Source of the DNA: Acanthococcus lagerstroemiae
Taxonomy: Eukaryota; Arthropoda; Insecta; Hemiptera; Eriococcidae
NCBI GenBank assembly: GCA_031841125.1
Contig: CM063114.1
Coordinates: 41,995,574 to 42,059,573 of the forward strand
Direction: 5' to 3'
DNA length: 64,000 bases
The notes under the pieces are model-generated. The model saw only the letters and a program-made list of their open reading frames with translations, ran no database searches and was not told the origin of the DNA. Positions 33,413 through 44,553 of this stretch are shown here, piece by piece. Position 1 is the stretch's first letter, and each line of letters starts with the position of its first letter. The position numbers and the translations under genes are program-made.

Positions 33413-33714
33413 CAATAGGACCCTGGTTTTCCGAACCCCGATTATCCGGTTATATCAAACTTTAAGCATTTTAGATTACTGTATCTTACGTTTTAGCATT
33501 ATAATGTAACTATAATGTACTTGTTTTAACAAAAAAGAAATTTTTATTTCATTATTTCACTGATATTGTACTTCATTTTGAACTCACCTGTTGAATTTTG
33601 TTATTTGTATTGCAGTTTACTGTAAAAGAGAGAAAAGAGAAAGAGAAAAAAGTCCGTCTTATCCAGATTTTCGATTGTCTGCTCCAGTTAGTCCAGATAA
33701 CCGGGGTCTAAATG
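33413..33714. mobile_element. Pogo/Tigger-like MITE
   Basis: It is flanked by TA (33411-33412 and 33715-33716). The left end reads CAATAGGACCCTGGTTTTCC and the right end inward reads CATTTAGACCCCGGTTATC. GATTATCCGG and CTTATCCAGA words follow inside each end. TTATCCGG-type ends with a TA duplication are typical of pogo/Tigger elements. At 302 bases it has no transposase, so it is non-autonomous. Confidence 0.7.
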
Positions 33715-33716
33715 TA

Positions 33717-34576
33717 CCCGGATGCAGTTATAGTGGGATGCCCCCTTTCCACGAGCATTTCTCTACTTGCCTGACCATTTTTCTATCTGCCGGCCTCTCT
33801 ACTTGTCTTCCCTTATATCTGCCCAATTAGCTGTGAAGGGAACAGCCGTCTGACTGTGGTTTCACTGTCTGCCTTGCCGACTAGCCAGTTCCGAGCCGTC
33901 TACATCCAGTGGACTGCCTTTCCTTTAATGTGTCACAGTCGCGGCAAGAACCTCACACAGCGTTTTTAGAACACAAGGTACGGTGAAGGCCAGGGTTTCA
34001 GCATACAAGGAACAAATATGAATTTGAGGATATAATCTCAAAATCTATCAGGTCTCGTCAGCTACGAAGGATGAATACTTTTACAATGACAGCAGTAGTA
34101 GCCCCTGGCCAATGATGCGAACGCTAGAACGCACAATAACTTTTATTGAAAAAAATCGTCGACACGACTGAACGCGAAACAGTAAAATATTGGACAGAAA
34201 AACTCTCGCGGGGGAAAGACAGGCAGAAAAAAGGAAGAAAAGACGTAAAAGGTATACTGCTGGCAAACAGTTTTATCATCGTGCCGATGCCGCGTTTCGA
34301 AAATACACTATTTCTGTGAATATTCCACATACCAAATAATTTCAATAAAACATATAATACTTTAAAGAACTGACACTGCGCCGCGGAGACTTCAATGAGA
34401 AATCTGTCTTCTTTACAGGTTTTATTGACAGGCGTTCTGGAGAGAGAAAACGAGCGAGAGAAATATCTATCATAAAATCCTATTAGGCGTCTTTTGAAAT
34501 TTCCCCGGAATGGCTACAAAGATTAAAATACAGCAAATTGTCTACCGGTGTCGGGCGTCAAACATTTGAGGCGAAG
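33717..34576. other. Anonymous DNA, no gene seen
   Basis: No coding feature recognised. Local pyrimidine-rich words (TCTGCC, CTTGCC) occur at 33760-33900. Confidence 0.45.
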
Positions 34577-34578
34577 TA

Positions 34579-34830
34579 CAGGGTGTTTCACAAATTAGTC
34601 TCGCTTTTCTTTTTCTTTTTCTTTTCTTTTCCTTTTGATCGCAGAGTTGGATCGTCACGGGACGAAAATGGATCTTCAGGTGACAAGGTATAGTTTCTTT
34701 TCGGAAAAAGAATTTTTTCCTTCCCTAAAACGGGGCGCGAACGTACCACCAACTTTGGTATCTTAAATGGAAAGCTACCGAATAAAATATCGAAATAGGG
34801 GTTTTGTGAGCCGGCGATTTTGAATATTGG
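34579..34830 (+). repeat. Left long terminal inverted repeat
   Basis: Inverted partner of 41850-42105. A pyrimidine stretch of CTTTT words at 34603-34638 interrupts the match. Similarity resumes at TTTGATCGCAGAG and continues through CGAACGTACCACCA and ATGGAAAG.TA.CGAA words, ending where the satellite units begin. Confidence 0.7.
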
Positions 34831-35230
34831 AAAATATTTTTGATCCAGCTTCAATTTGAGCTTGAAAATCCGAATTTCGAATCCAAAATAGGCAACATTA
34901 ATTAAGCTTTAGAATCTGAACACAGTATTTAAAAAAAAGTGTTCTGGGCGACTGATTCCAAATATCGCATGTGATTCTTGACCTAGCCCCGATTTGGGCC
35001 CAAGGATTCAAATTTCGGACCTAAGAAAAGATTAAACTAAATTGGCTTGAATTGCATGATATTTCAAAGTAAAGTTTTTTTGGTTGCTGATTTCGAATAT
35101 TGCATCAAGTTTTTGATCCGACCCTGATTTGGCGTCGAAAAACGAAAAATCGAGCCATGTACTGAATAAGGGGTCTTTCGGGTCGCTTATTTTAGTAATT
35201 GCATCCGTGGTTCGATAACATTCCACATCA
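34780..35230 (-). repeat. Satellite array, left arm (minus orientation)
   Basis: Three to four diverged units contain, on the minus strand, the motif GGATCAAAAA.TTGATGC.ATATTCGAAATCAG. The plus strand shows GATTTCGAATATTGCATCAA at 35083 and similar words at 34823 and 34957. The same unit in the opposite orientation fills 36800-39620. Confidence 0.7.
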
Positions 35231-35459
35231 ATTCCGTTCTTTGCCCATTAGTCAAGGGCACTTACTGATTCTGGAGTCGTAAGTCACGGCTAAATGGAAA
35301 ATCTGGAGTGATACTTGGAATAGACAATCTCCTCTCGAAAGAACAGACCTCTTCCGACAATTCGTTCACTATTTCGCTCTATTTCAGGATAAAATATCAA
35401 ATTTGGTGCTCAAATCAGTGCCTGATGAAAAATCGATTACATTTGTTTCCTCTATATAT
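35231..35459. other. Unassigned stretch between arrays
   Basis: No feature recognised. Confidence 0.35.
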
Positions 35460-36690
35460 TAAAAAGAGGTCACCTCTAGCTGATAAGACATGACATATTT
35501 AACCATTATGTACCTATTATCTGATGAAATCGGTTCATGCCTTACTAGTCTGATTATATTTTTATTGTATCTTATCATGATGTCGTCTCGTCCATTCCAA
35601 AAACTCCAGCTGATAAGACATACCAAACGATACAAATAATCCTACGTCAGAATCGATTATGTCTCCGATGTCTGTATTGCCTATATCTTATTATGTCATA
35701 TTTACGCCACATTATCTGTTATTATGTCTTTATTATGTCACACCTAGCAGATGTCAGATGCTTATGCCAAAAGACGGGTAGATTAGAACACACGATGGCT
35801 CACCTACATTCATGCTAAACTATTCTGCAAGTGTAAAATCATACAACTAATGAAGACTGTAATATAATATAATAATGTCCCACCTGATAAGATGTATAGC
35901 TCCAGCTGAATAGAACTCCTTATCAACTCCTTTTGAAGAAAGAAAAAACGAATATCAGCTAAACTTGATCCCCCTAAGAATCTAGCTGATAAGATAAGAC
36001 GACTTAATCAACTATTATATCTTGTTATTTTTTCCCTCCCCGTTCCTTTCCCTCCTAGAGAAAATTCAGCTAGTAAGACACAACTACATAATTACACTGA
36101 TTAAGTTTTCTTATGTCTTATTATGTAACTATTAGGTCTGATAGACCTGATTATGTTTTATTATGCCTTATTATGCACTCATTACAACTTATTACGTAAT
36201 GGTGAAAAATTCCTGTATCAAGACCAAAAAATAACCAGTTGACAAATGACAATCATTTAAAAAACAAAAATTTAACTTGCTATCAGGGTAAAGGTCTAAG
36301 TAATGAAAATTATTCTACACTCTTAAGACCTCACTAGTTCAGAATGACTTTCAATTCTGTGAAAAATCTTTAGCGATCGAAAAATAATAAGTTAATAAAT
36401 GATAATCTTTTAAGAAACAAAAATTTAAATTATGGGATCACTCTGGGTTCTGAAAATCAAGATTCCATTAGTTCAAAAAATAACAAATTGCATAATAATA
36501 ATTGTGGAAGAAATGAAAATTTACATTCAGTTTGCTAAAAGTCTATGGGGTCAGTGTGGGGGGAAAACTTTATTTGATATTACGACATAATAAATGTCTT
36601 ACTCTCTCGGATTATGTCCTTCTTATGTCTTATTGTGGTTTGTCTCATGTGTGCTTCGTCTTATCACGTTCGATTATGTCTTTATACAAT
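35460..36690. repeat. TTATGTC/GATAAGACATA-rich core
   Basis: Two short complementary motifs are scattered through 1.2 kb. AGCTGATAAGACATA-type words occur at about 35471, 35608, 35880, 35983 and 36067. TTATGTCTTATTATG-type words occur at about 35687, 35721, 36110, 36155, 36594, 36614 and 36675. The motifs are irregularly spaced. They could be binding sites for an element protein or decayed minisatellite. No coding content. Confidence 0.6.
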
Positions 36691-37846
36691 CTCACCGAGG
36701 GATAGGTCGCGAACTTGCCGGGTGAAGGAAGCCTCATAACTAATTAATTACAAAAAAAGAAAAAAAAGAACAGGTTCAAGATACTCCTACTCGGATACTT
36801 TACTCAATTTATCAAGCTAATTTGGTTTCCACTATTTGAGAAGAGTAACTGATTCTAACCTTGAAGCCCATATCCGCTGTAAATGGAAAATTCTGAAATG
36901 CAATATTATCAGAATAAGCGACCCGAAAAGCCAAAATATGTTTCTTCAAAAATTTACTTCCAATGTTGAAAAAAATGTTTCTGATAATAATTTCACAAAT
37001 ACGAGATCTGTAGATGAGGAACTTTGTTTTAGGCTTATCATTACGATACACGGACCGATTTTTAGAAGCCAAATCGAAGATGGATCAAAAAACTAATATA
37101 ATATTCAAAAGCAGAACCCCATCCTCCCACCCCACCAAAAGAAAAAATCGATACGTTATTCAAGTTTTTAATCCAAGTATACCTGTTAAAGTCGGACCCA
37201 AATCCTAAATTTGATACAACATTCATAATCATCAATCCCCTGCCCCCCCCCCAAAAAAAAAAGAACAAGAGCAATAATTTAATTTTTTATACCATACTTC
37301 AATGTTGGCCTATTTCTAATTCGAAATTTGGATTACGAAGTCGAAATCTTGGTCGGATCAAAAATCTGATGCAGAATTCAAAATCGAAAACCTCCCCTTC
37401 ACCAAAATCGATGTTATTGAATTTTTTAGTACAAGTCTATCTGTTAAATTCGTAGTTTTAATCGGACCCAGATCCCGGATTTGATGAGATATTCAGAGTC
37501 AGAGACTCCCTCCTCACCCCCCCCCCCCAAAAAAAAAAAAACAACAACAACAAAACAAGAACAATAATTCAATTTTTTAAGCCAATTCAATTTTGGCCTA
37601 TAAATTACCGAGCCCAAATCCAGGCCGGATCAAAAATCTTATGCAATATTCGAAATCAGAGAACCCATTCCCTCAAAAAAGAAAGAAAACCCTATCAGTT
37701 TTTCAGTCTAGGTCTATCTATGCTCAATTTGTATTTCAAATCGAATCCAGATCAAAAATCTGATGCAATATTCAAATTTCCCTTTTTAAAAAAAAATTAA
37801 TAAATAAATTTTTCAAACCAATTCAATTATGGCCCATTTCGGGTCG

Positions 37847-38235
37847 CAAGGTGTCTACAAAAATGGAAAAATATAAATTCTTGACTTTTTCCAAAAAATT
37901 TTTTTCTCTTCTTTAAACCTTTACAGTATAGACAGTATATGTATATTTATGTTTATACTTAGACGCAATGGTTAAAATCGTCCCGCATTCACTCTCTGTT
38001 GTACGCGTGACACATTATTCAATGCACAGTTTTTATTTGTAGAATACGACTCTAGGGAGTGCTGAAGTAAAATTAAAGACGAAAAAAAATTTTCTGTGAG
38101 TTCATTTTTTGTTTGTTTCCAAACTTCTAAAAAATATTGTTGAACTTCTTGACTATTTACAAACTTCCTGACCTACTCTTCAAATTTCTGACTTTTTCCA
38201 AACTTTCCAAATTTTCCAAACCGGTAGACACCTTG
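37847..38235. mobile_element. 389-bp MITE, CAAGGTGTCTAC family
   Basis: Ends CAAGGTGTCTAC and GTAGACACCTTG are exact inverted repeats, one base different from the element at 9901-11256. CTTGACTTTTTCC and inverted GGAAAAAGTCAG words follow inside. It sits in a satellite unit. No clear target duplication could be defined. Confidence 0.72.
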
Positions 38236-39096
38236 GGTCCGGGTCCGGAATTTGGATTACTGAGCCCAAAAAGGACCCAGATCAAAATTCTGATACGATG
38301 TTCAAAATACAAGACAACAACCCCCCGCCTCCCCGAAAAAAACAAAAATAATTTTAATAATTTAATTTCTAAACCGATTCAAATTTGATCCATTTCTGGT
38401 CCAAAACTTGGATTATTGACCCCAAATCGGGGTTGAACTACAAATCTGATGCACTATTCGAAATCAGTGACCCTTTCTCACTCGCTCATTCAAAAAAAAA
38501 AGATATTCAATTTTAGCCCATTTCTAGTCCGAAATGTCGATTGGCTCAAATCTGGACTGGATCAAAAATCTTATGCAACATTTGAAATCAGCGACCCCCT
38601 TTTCTCAAAAAAAGTAAGATAAACCCCGTTTCTGTAATACACTGTTCAATTTTTCAGATCAAAAATCTGATGTAATATTTAAAATAAGGAGCCCCCCCCC
38701 CCCGCCAAAAGAAAAAAAATCGATAATTTATTTTCTTCAGCCAATTAAATTTGGTCCGTTTCTGGTCCGAAATTTAGATTATTGAGTCCAAATCGAGGCC
38801 GAATCATAAGTCTGATGCATTATTCGAAATCCACGTCCCGAAATAACTCTATTTAGATACTTCGTTCACAATAATTCCTCAAGTCAATTTAATGTCGACC
38901 CCTTTTTTGGGTATCAAATTTGGATTCTTGGAACCAAATCAGGACGAAATCACAAATCTGATGCGGTATTTTCGGAATCAGCGACCCAAAAATATCACTA
39001 TTTCGACGCTGTTAAATTTTCAAACCAAATTTGATATTGCCTATTTAGGGTCCGAAATTTGGATTTCAGGCTTGCAGCGACCCTCTCCTCGCGAAT

Positions 39097-39315
39097 GTAC
39101 AATTTTTGTATAAATCGTCCTGCCTGGCTACTTCCTGTGTTTAACAAACGTTTTTTGTCTCTTGCTCTGGAATACAGAAGAAGGAAAAGTGAATTGGCAC
39201 ACCCTACAAAAGGAAAATTAAATACCTGTACTTCCGGTATTTCCAAAACTAAGTTCTTCTTCTTCTTATTCTCATGACTCACTCTCCTTTATCTCCCGTG
39301 GTCGATCAGGTATGA
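39097..39315. repeat. Dispersed repeat, copy 1 (partner 58484-58672)
   Basis: Shared order with 58484-58672: TTTTTGTA.AA.T.GT, CCTGCCTGGCTACTTCC, GTCTTTT/TTTGTCT words, TTATTCTCATGACTCACTC, then CGATCAG..GGTAT. About 70% similar by eye. Non-coding, family unknown. Confidence 0.6.
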
Positions 39316-39639
39316 TATCAGTCGCAGGCTCAAGTCCGGGACGGATTAATAATCTGATGCATTATTTATCAGGGAACCACAATAAACCTACTTCGACACT
39401 TCTTTCAATTCCTAATGCTAATTTGTTGACCCTTTTTGGATCTCAAATTTGAATTTTTGGGACCAAAGCAAAAACCTTATACTATATTTTCGGAATCAGC
39501 GACCCAAAAGCAACCCTACTGCGAGACTTTTCCAATTTTCAAATCATCATGATGTGGCTTATTTTTAATTCAGATTTTGGACTTTTGGCTTAAATCCGGG
39601 CCGGGTTATCACACTAAACGACATCTTAATTCTTACAGA

Positions 39640-40300
39640 CTAGTTATCAGCTCTCCTATCCGTATATTTCCACCAAAAGAAACAACATTCAATCTCCCAA
39701 AAAACAGTACAAATGGTATCGTTCCAAAGCAAATAATTCACTCCATGTTGGATCCCCTCCCACTCGACCATTCCTCAAAACGAAACAGCCGATAAAACCG
39801 CTAATCTTTTCTTGAACATTCTCCAATCCCTAACATTCCAATTCTGATATCAGACGTCAAAAAAATCAGTAAACCATTCGTGCACAAATCCTTCCAACTA
39901 CAGTGGGATCAGGTCCCACCAACTAACAAACTAAAGTCCGTAAAAGCCACAGTTCACTCCTGGAAAACATACTATCGAAAGTCCAGAAAAGACGAAGTAA
40001 GACTTTCCAGACTAAGAACTGGACATTCCGCTCTCACTCATAGCTATATCCTGAAAAAAATTACCCCAACCAATCAGTGATACACGCAATACTACTGTCT
40101 CCATTAACCACGTAATTACCTAATGCCCAAAATTCCAATCCCAGCAAAACTCACATATCACAAACTCAATACTAGAATCCCTGCTCTCTGACATTCACAC
40201 CTAAAACCTTGAACTCATATCATTCCTCAAAGTCACGAACCCCTGCTCCAAAATGTAATCCATACAGTCTCAACGTCTCTATCCAATAGGTAGCACATTA
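39640..40300 (+). pseudogene. LINE RNase H and C-terminal remnant
   Basis: An RNase H end motif, QNETADKTANLFLN, is visible at about 39775-39815. From 39880 a frame reads NKLKSVKATVHSWKTYYRKS and RKDEVRLSRLRTGHSALTHS, which is the conserved region that follows RNase H in I/Jockey-group LINEs. The zinc-knuckle end is degraded. The copy is truncated at its 5' side and lies within the giant inverted-repeat element. Confidence 0.7.
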
Positions 40301-40355
40301 TGTGGCTACCCCCCCCCCAAAAAAAATTAATTCATTAATTAAATAAAATAAAAAT

Positions 40356-41859
40356 CTATACATTTAAAATATGATTGAAAAACTGGGTTCTATGGAGTTA
40401 GACACTTATATCTCAAGCTCTAATTATCGCACAATGCTGGTTAAGGTCTTAAAACACTCGGTGAATCAAGCTGCTTATAAATCTTTTATGATCACTCAAA
40501 TCTGTTCAATCTGAGGAGGGTTCTCACTAGTCACGCGCATTTCTTTCACTCATTTGTCCATTACTCACGAACTACTTGACCTACAAAGTTCATCTTAGTC
40601 TAAGAACACTCAGTGAAGCAACCTCTTTCATATGATCTTTTGATCACTCAAATCCGTTCAGTCTGAGGAGAGTTATAAGGTAACAACCAACTCAACAAGC
40701 CAACAGTATCAAGAATGCAAGAATCATCATTTGGGATGAAGCTCCAATGGCAAACATGTACGCTCTGATGTGTGTAAACAGACTATTGAAGGACATCATG
40801 GGAAATGACGTGCCGTTTGGCGGCAAGATTGTAGTTTTGTGTGGAGATTTTAGACAGGTTCTGCCAGTAGTTCCACATGGCTCACGAGCTAATACAATTG
40901 CTAATTCCATCAAGTTTTCTCCTTTATGGCCTATATTCAAGACGCTGAGACTGACCCAGAACATGCGAGCGGAAGCAGGAAAAAAGGGTTCTCAGAATTC
41001 TTGCTACAGATTGGTAATGGTACTTTCCCTCATTCTGGCTCTGAAAAAGAGGGCATTATAGAATTACCTGCAAGCATAATTTCTCAGGACATTGTAAGAG
41101 GTGTCTATGGTGAAAAGTTTTACACTCCAGAGGATGTCCTGAAATTTTCTAATGTTGCAATCCTGGCACCAAAGAATGATCATTGTCAGAAGATCAACGA
41201 CAAGATTTTGGACTTGATTCCTGGAGAAGCCAAAATCTACACAAGTGTGAATAGACTGATCAGTGAACATGACAGTGAAATGCTGTAATTCCCCGTTGAA
41301 TATCTGGGTAGTCTGAAGTTGACAGGTTTACCACCAAATAAATTACACTTAAAAGTTGGTGCGATTGTTATGTTGCTACGTAATATGAATGTGGCACTTG
41401 GACTGCTGAATGGGACACGACTAATTGTGAGAAACATGTACACGAATGCACTGGATCTGGAAATAATAACTGGAGCAGAATGTGGTCGAAGGATATTACT
41501 CCCAAGAGTGGACCTGTCGCCAGCGGATTCCACCTTGCCCTTTTCATTCAAAATGAGACAATTTCCAATAAAGTTAGCCTTTTGTATAACGATCAACAAG
41601 GCCCAGCAGGGACAGACGCTGGAGAAGGTTGGGATATATCTACCCGAGTATCTCTTCAGTCATGGACAATTATACGTAGCTCTGTCGCGGACAACTTCGT
41701 TTAATAATTTTAAAATCCAAGTACAACCTGGAAGCTATAAAACTGCAAACGTTGTGTGGAAGGAGGTCCTGTAAAATGATAACTTTAGAAATTTTTGTAA
41801 TTTTCATTTTTATTTATTTTTTTTAGTATATAGAATAGAGATATGTCTTGCGCTGCTAG
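40356..41859 (+). mobile_element. Helitron-like helicase copy 2
   Basis: Plus-strand partner of 15753-17276, highly similar from ATTTAAAATATG.TTGAAAAA to the common end CTGCTAG|T. It lacks a short piece present in copy 1 just before the helicase frame (16880-16945). An AAT-microsatellite follows the end at 41860-41875. Its position inside the 7.5-kb inverted-repeat unit shows it arrived after that unit or was carried by it. Confidence 0.65.
40711..41774 (+). pseudogene. PIF1-type helicase fragment (Helitron-like), copy 2
   Basis: The frame opens with ARIIIWDEAPMANMYALMC (Walker B) at about 40717, then GKIVVLCGDFRQVLPVVP. It shifts by one base near 40983, where AAAAAATGAG of copy 1 reads AAAAAAGGG. 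It continues to a TAA at 41286-41288, identical to the one in copy 1, and then to INKAQQGQTLEKVGIYLPEY and LYVALSRT. The Walker A part is missing. Motif VI is intact here (ALSRT), whereas copy 1 has AQSRT. Confidence 0.8.
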
Positions 41860-42105
41860 TAATAATAATAATAATCTAATACGATGATTGAAATCAACGA
41901 TCCAAGGACCCCCAACTTCGACAATTCTTCTTCGATACCTTTCCATTCAATATTCTAGAGCTGGTGGCACATTCGAGCCCTCCGTCTAAGAAAATCTCTC
42001 ACCCGAAAGGTGACTTTGTCACTTGATGATTCACGTTCGCCTCGCGAAGATCCGACTTTGCGATCAAAGTACAAACAGTGGGAGACTAATTCGTGAAACA
42101 CCCTG
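41850..42105 (-). repeat. Right long terminal inverted repeat
   Basis: Inverted partner of 34579-34830. It overlaps the end of the helicase copy only at its inner border. Inner part: GATTGAAATCAACGATCCAAGG, a satellite-type unit in plus orientation. Confidence 0.65.
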
Positions 42106-42107
42106 TA

Positions 42108-43329
42108 CACAGGTACACGTATAAATATAACAAATCGGCGGGAATTTTGAATGCCGAACAATATTGCCAACGGGCTTGCTAAAAAAATTAATCCAAACAG
42201 AGGTATATACTTTTTTTTTTTTTTTTTTTTTTTTATTTATTTATTTTCGTGCGTCTTTATGACGAACGGAAAATATAGGTTTTCTTCTTTCGTATTTTTC
42301 TTTACGATCACGCGGATGATTGTAATTCTTCGCCATGTCTCCGCGAGTAACTGAATTACAAAGATAGCTGTAAACCGCAGAAAAACGTTATTCTTCTCGA
42401 AAGATGGATACACACGCACACAGTTCACCTCGCCCCCTCCTCCTCCCCCGGCCAACAAACCCGATATTCGGCGACGCTGTATTTTTCCGGACAATTTTGC
42501 CTTTTCCCTAACAATCCTATTTTTCGATAATCTTCATAAGTGGTAGGATTGGGTAACGTTAATAATTTGCCGGTTCGCTTTTTTCCGTTTTTGTCGTATC
42601 TCTTTCGCGTGTCGCATGGTAACATTCGGAGAGACCTACTATACGCTTTTAATTTCGAACATTTTCATCTTCTTATATTACTTCTCTGGAAAAAGTTTCT
42701 CGATTTTTCGACGAGTCGGAAAACCGATTCGGGGTGGGAGACGTCCAACGCGCGCGTTATTGAAACAACAGACATGAGAGAAAGAGGAAACTTGCCTCAC
42801 AGCAATATACACCAGCAGCCGGATAATCTTTGCTTTATCTTCGCCGAACAAAATGGTTTTTTTTTTTACCTTTCCTAATAGCGAAGGGTCGAAGTCATCT
42901 AATGCCAACGGTTGCGAGTTTATCGAACGGGCGAGATGTATTCGCTTCCGAAAATGTGCTCACCGCTGATATCCCAACACTGCGGCACCGATTCGAGCTG
43001 GCTCGATGTTCGCGGCAGGTACCTATACACTGTTTACTGATCGGCGATTTCAGATTAGAATTTGAACCATCTTCAAAATGGCAGGAGGCGAGTCGATAGA
43101 ACTATTCACCCCGTCGGCTTCATTCGGCTCCGGCTCGACTGAAGCACCCTGCCGGCTGACTATTCACACTCGAAGCCAGATCGAGCTAACCCCGCCGGGT
43201 CATTCCATACATCTTTCACTAGCTACTGCAGTCGATTTCTTCGACTGCGACCAAACTGGCAGGAAAGGTTTGAGATCACCTCAAAAGTACAATTGCGTAA
43301 CGGTTTTCCGAGAAACACGTCTAGCGTAG
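42108..43329. other. Low-repeat DNA; possible small ORF
   Basis: No element was recognised. A T-run of about 24 lies at 42211-42235. An 83-codon frame at 43078-43329 begins in a good Kozak-like context (CAAAATGGC) and is serine/threonine-rich (GGESIELFTPSASFGSGST), but no domain is recognisable. The local sequence is GC-richer with many CG dinucleotides, so it could be a host first exon or simply unique non-coding DNA. I do not assign a gene. Confidence 0.3.
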
Positions 43330-43690
43330 GCAAATAAAAAGAAAATTCAGAGGAAAAAACTCCACTGTGTGTGCTGTCTTGGCGCGGTGAGGGGCTATTA
43401 TAAAAAAACTAAGAACACGTAGGAGAAGGAAAACTCCGACAGATCTACATCGGTATTTTTCCCTGGAGGTGCGTCTCCATCATAGTTATGATGGCAACTA
43501 ATAATACCGGAAGAAAAAACCTCCCATTCGGATGTCCTGGCGGAGACTACCTAGTGAGAAACTATCAGAATTGAGAATAGGGACATGGAATGTAGAGACA
43601 CTGGAAGAGGTAGGCAAATTATAAAACGTGAGGAAAGAAATGAAAAGATTAAAAGTGAATATAAATAGGAATAATTAGTAAAGTTAGATG
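43330..43690 (+). pseudogene. RTE-like LINE 5' end, second copy
   Basis: Leader with CTTGGCGCGGTGAGGGGC and AACTCCGACAGATCTAC, then LRIGTWNVETLEEVGKL at about 43565, the endonuclease start. Clearly paralogous to 27295-27660. It stops after about 40 codons, shortly before the next copy of the same kind begins. Confidence 0.7.
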
Positions 43691-44300
43691 GTCAGCAGAA
43701 AATTATTTTTGGACGGGAGAGTACAGAATAATCAATACAGCAGCGAAAAGAGGGCAAGTGGGTGATATCTTGCCGTGGTGAGGAGGCTTAAGCGTACACA
43801 AAGAAAAAAAAAAAAGACTCTCTATGAGGTTACATATTGTTAAAATCGCAACCAAAAGCACCCTAGCAGAAGGCAAACTCCGATAGATAAACCACGTAGA
43901 AAGCAATGAAAAACTACAACAGTCAGGACATATAGCTATTCCAAATATTAATTACCGATGATGGAGTTCCAACAGGTATATAATTTTTCCGGACGTCAAA
44001 AGCTCCCAATTTGAATGTCCGGCAGGTAGCTACTTGGGGGAGCATCGTCATCGGAAAGTTTTAAAAAGAAAGGCGCGATTAAAATAGGAACTTGGAATAT
44101 GAGAAGCTAGCTTGAATGGAGTTGGAAGATCAGAGCATCTTAAGAGAGAAATGAAGAGACTTGACCTAAGAACAGTTGGAATAAGTGAAGTAAGGTGAAG
44201 GCAAGCAGGTATCGGAATCGTTATGAATAAACAAATAGGTAGTAAATTTATATATTATTATAAACAACAGAGTGAAAGTTTAATCTTCATAAAAATCGAG

Positions 44301-44553
44301 ATAAGCGAAGAAAGATCGACACGTTTCGAGCAGCAGAATAGAAGTTCGATAAAGAAAGCGATAAGGAGTTTCGCCGATAACGCCGGGACATATAAAGGCC
44401 GCCGGCCGTCGCCGTATAGTCTAGTTTTTCTATGCGATAAACTGTGCGTTTTTAAAGCGGTCTAGTTACTGTGTTTTGTGCGTTTATAATAGTGTGATAT
44501 TAAAAGTTCTTAGTACGTGTTTTCGTGCGTTATTCGGTGCGAATCTCGTTACA
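44301..44553 (+). repeat. Solo gypsy LTR (5' end lost)
   Basis: Matches the 3' LTR at 32974-33248 from ATAAGCGAAGAAAGATC to the TTACA end, with about 85-90% identity by eye, including the TATA-like box and GTATAGTCTAGTTTT. The first 25-30 LTR bases are replaced by unrelated AT-rich sequence (44223-44300). No internal gypsy sequence adjoins, so it is a solo or truncated LTR left in the RTE-like LINE. Confidence 0.85.

Larger units (their letters stand above)
36800..39620 (+). repeat. Satellite array, right arm (plus orientation)
   Basis: Repeated order: CCGAAATTTGGATTATTGAG, CCCAAATC.GG, GGATCAAAAATCTGATGCA, ATATTCGAAATCAGCGACCC, a C-rich or A-rich tract, then CAATTCAATTT.GGCC. The GATCAAAAATCTGATGCA core appears at about 37082, 37357, 37628, 37749, 38280, 38559, 38659 and 39340, with looser copies between. 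Spacing is irregular (about 100-280 bases) because units vary in length. A MITE at 37847-38235 and another repeat at 39097-39315 interrupt it. Confidence 0.8.
34579..42105. mobile_element. Giant (7.5 kb) inverted-repeat element with TA duplication
   Basis: The left end at 34579 and the right end read inward from 42105 both begin CAGGGTGTTTCAC.AATTAG. The match goes on for roughly 250 bases (for example TTTGATCGCAGAGTTGGATC against TTTGATCGCAAAGTCGGATC). TA flanks both ends (34577-34578 and 42106-42107). Behind the inverted ends, satellite units run inward in opposite orientations, around a TTATGTC-rich core. A helicase copy, a MITE and a LINE tail are inserted inside. No transposase was found. 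It could be one giant non-autonomous foldback element, or two related copies in opposite orientation; the TA on both sides favours one. Confidence 0.65.

Noticed and set aside
43078..43329. Small ORF with good start context as a host gene
   Set aside because: No recognisable domain, no splice evidence, 83 codons only; mentioned but not called as a CDS.
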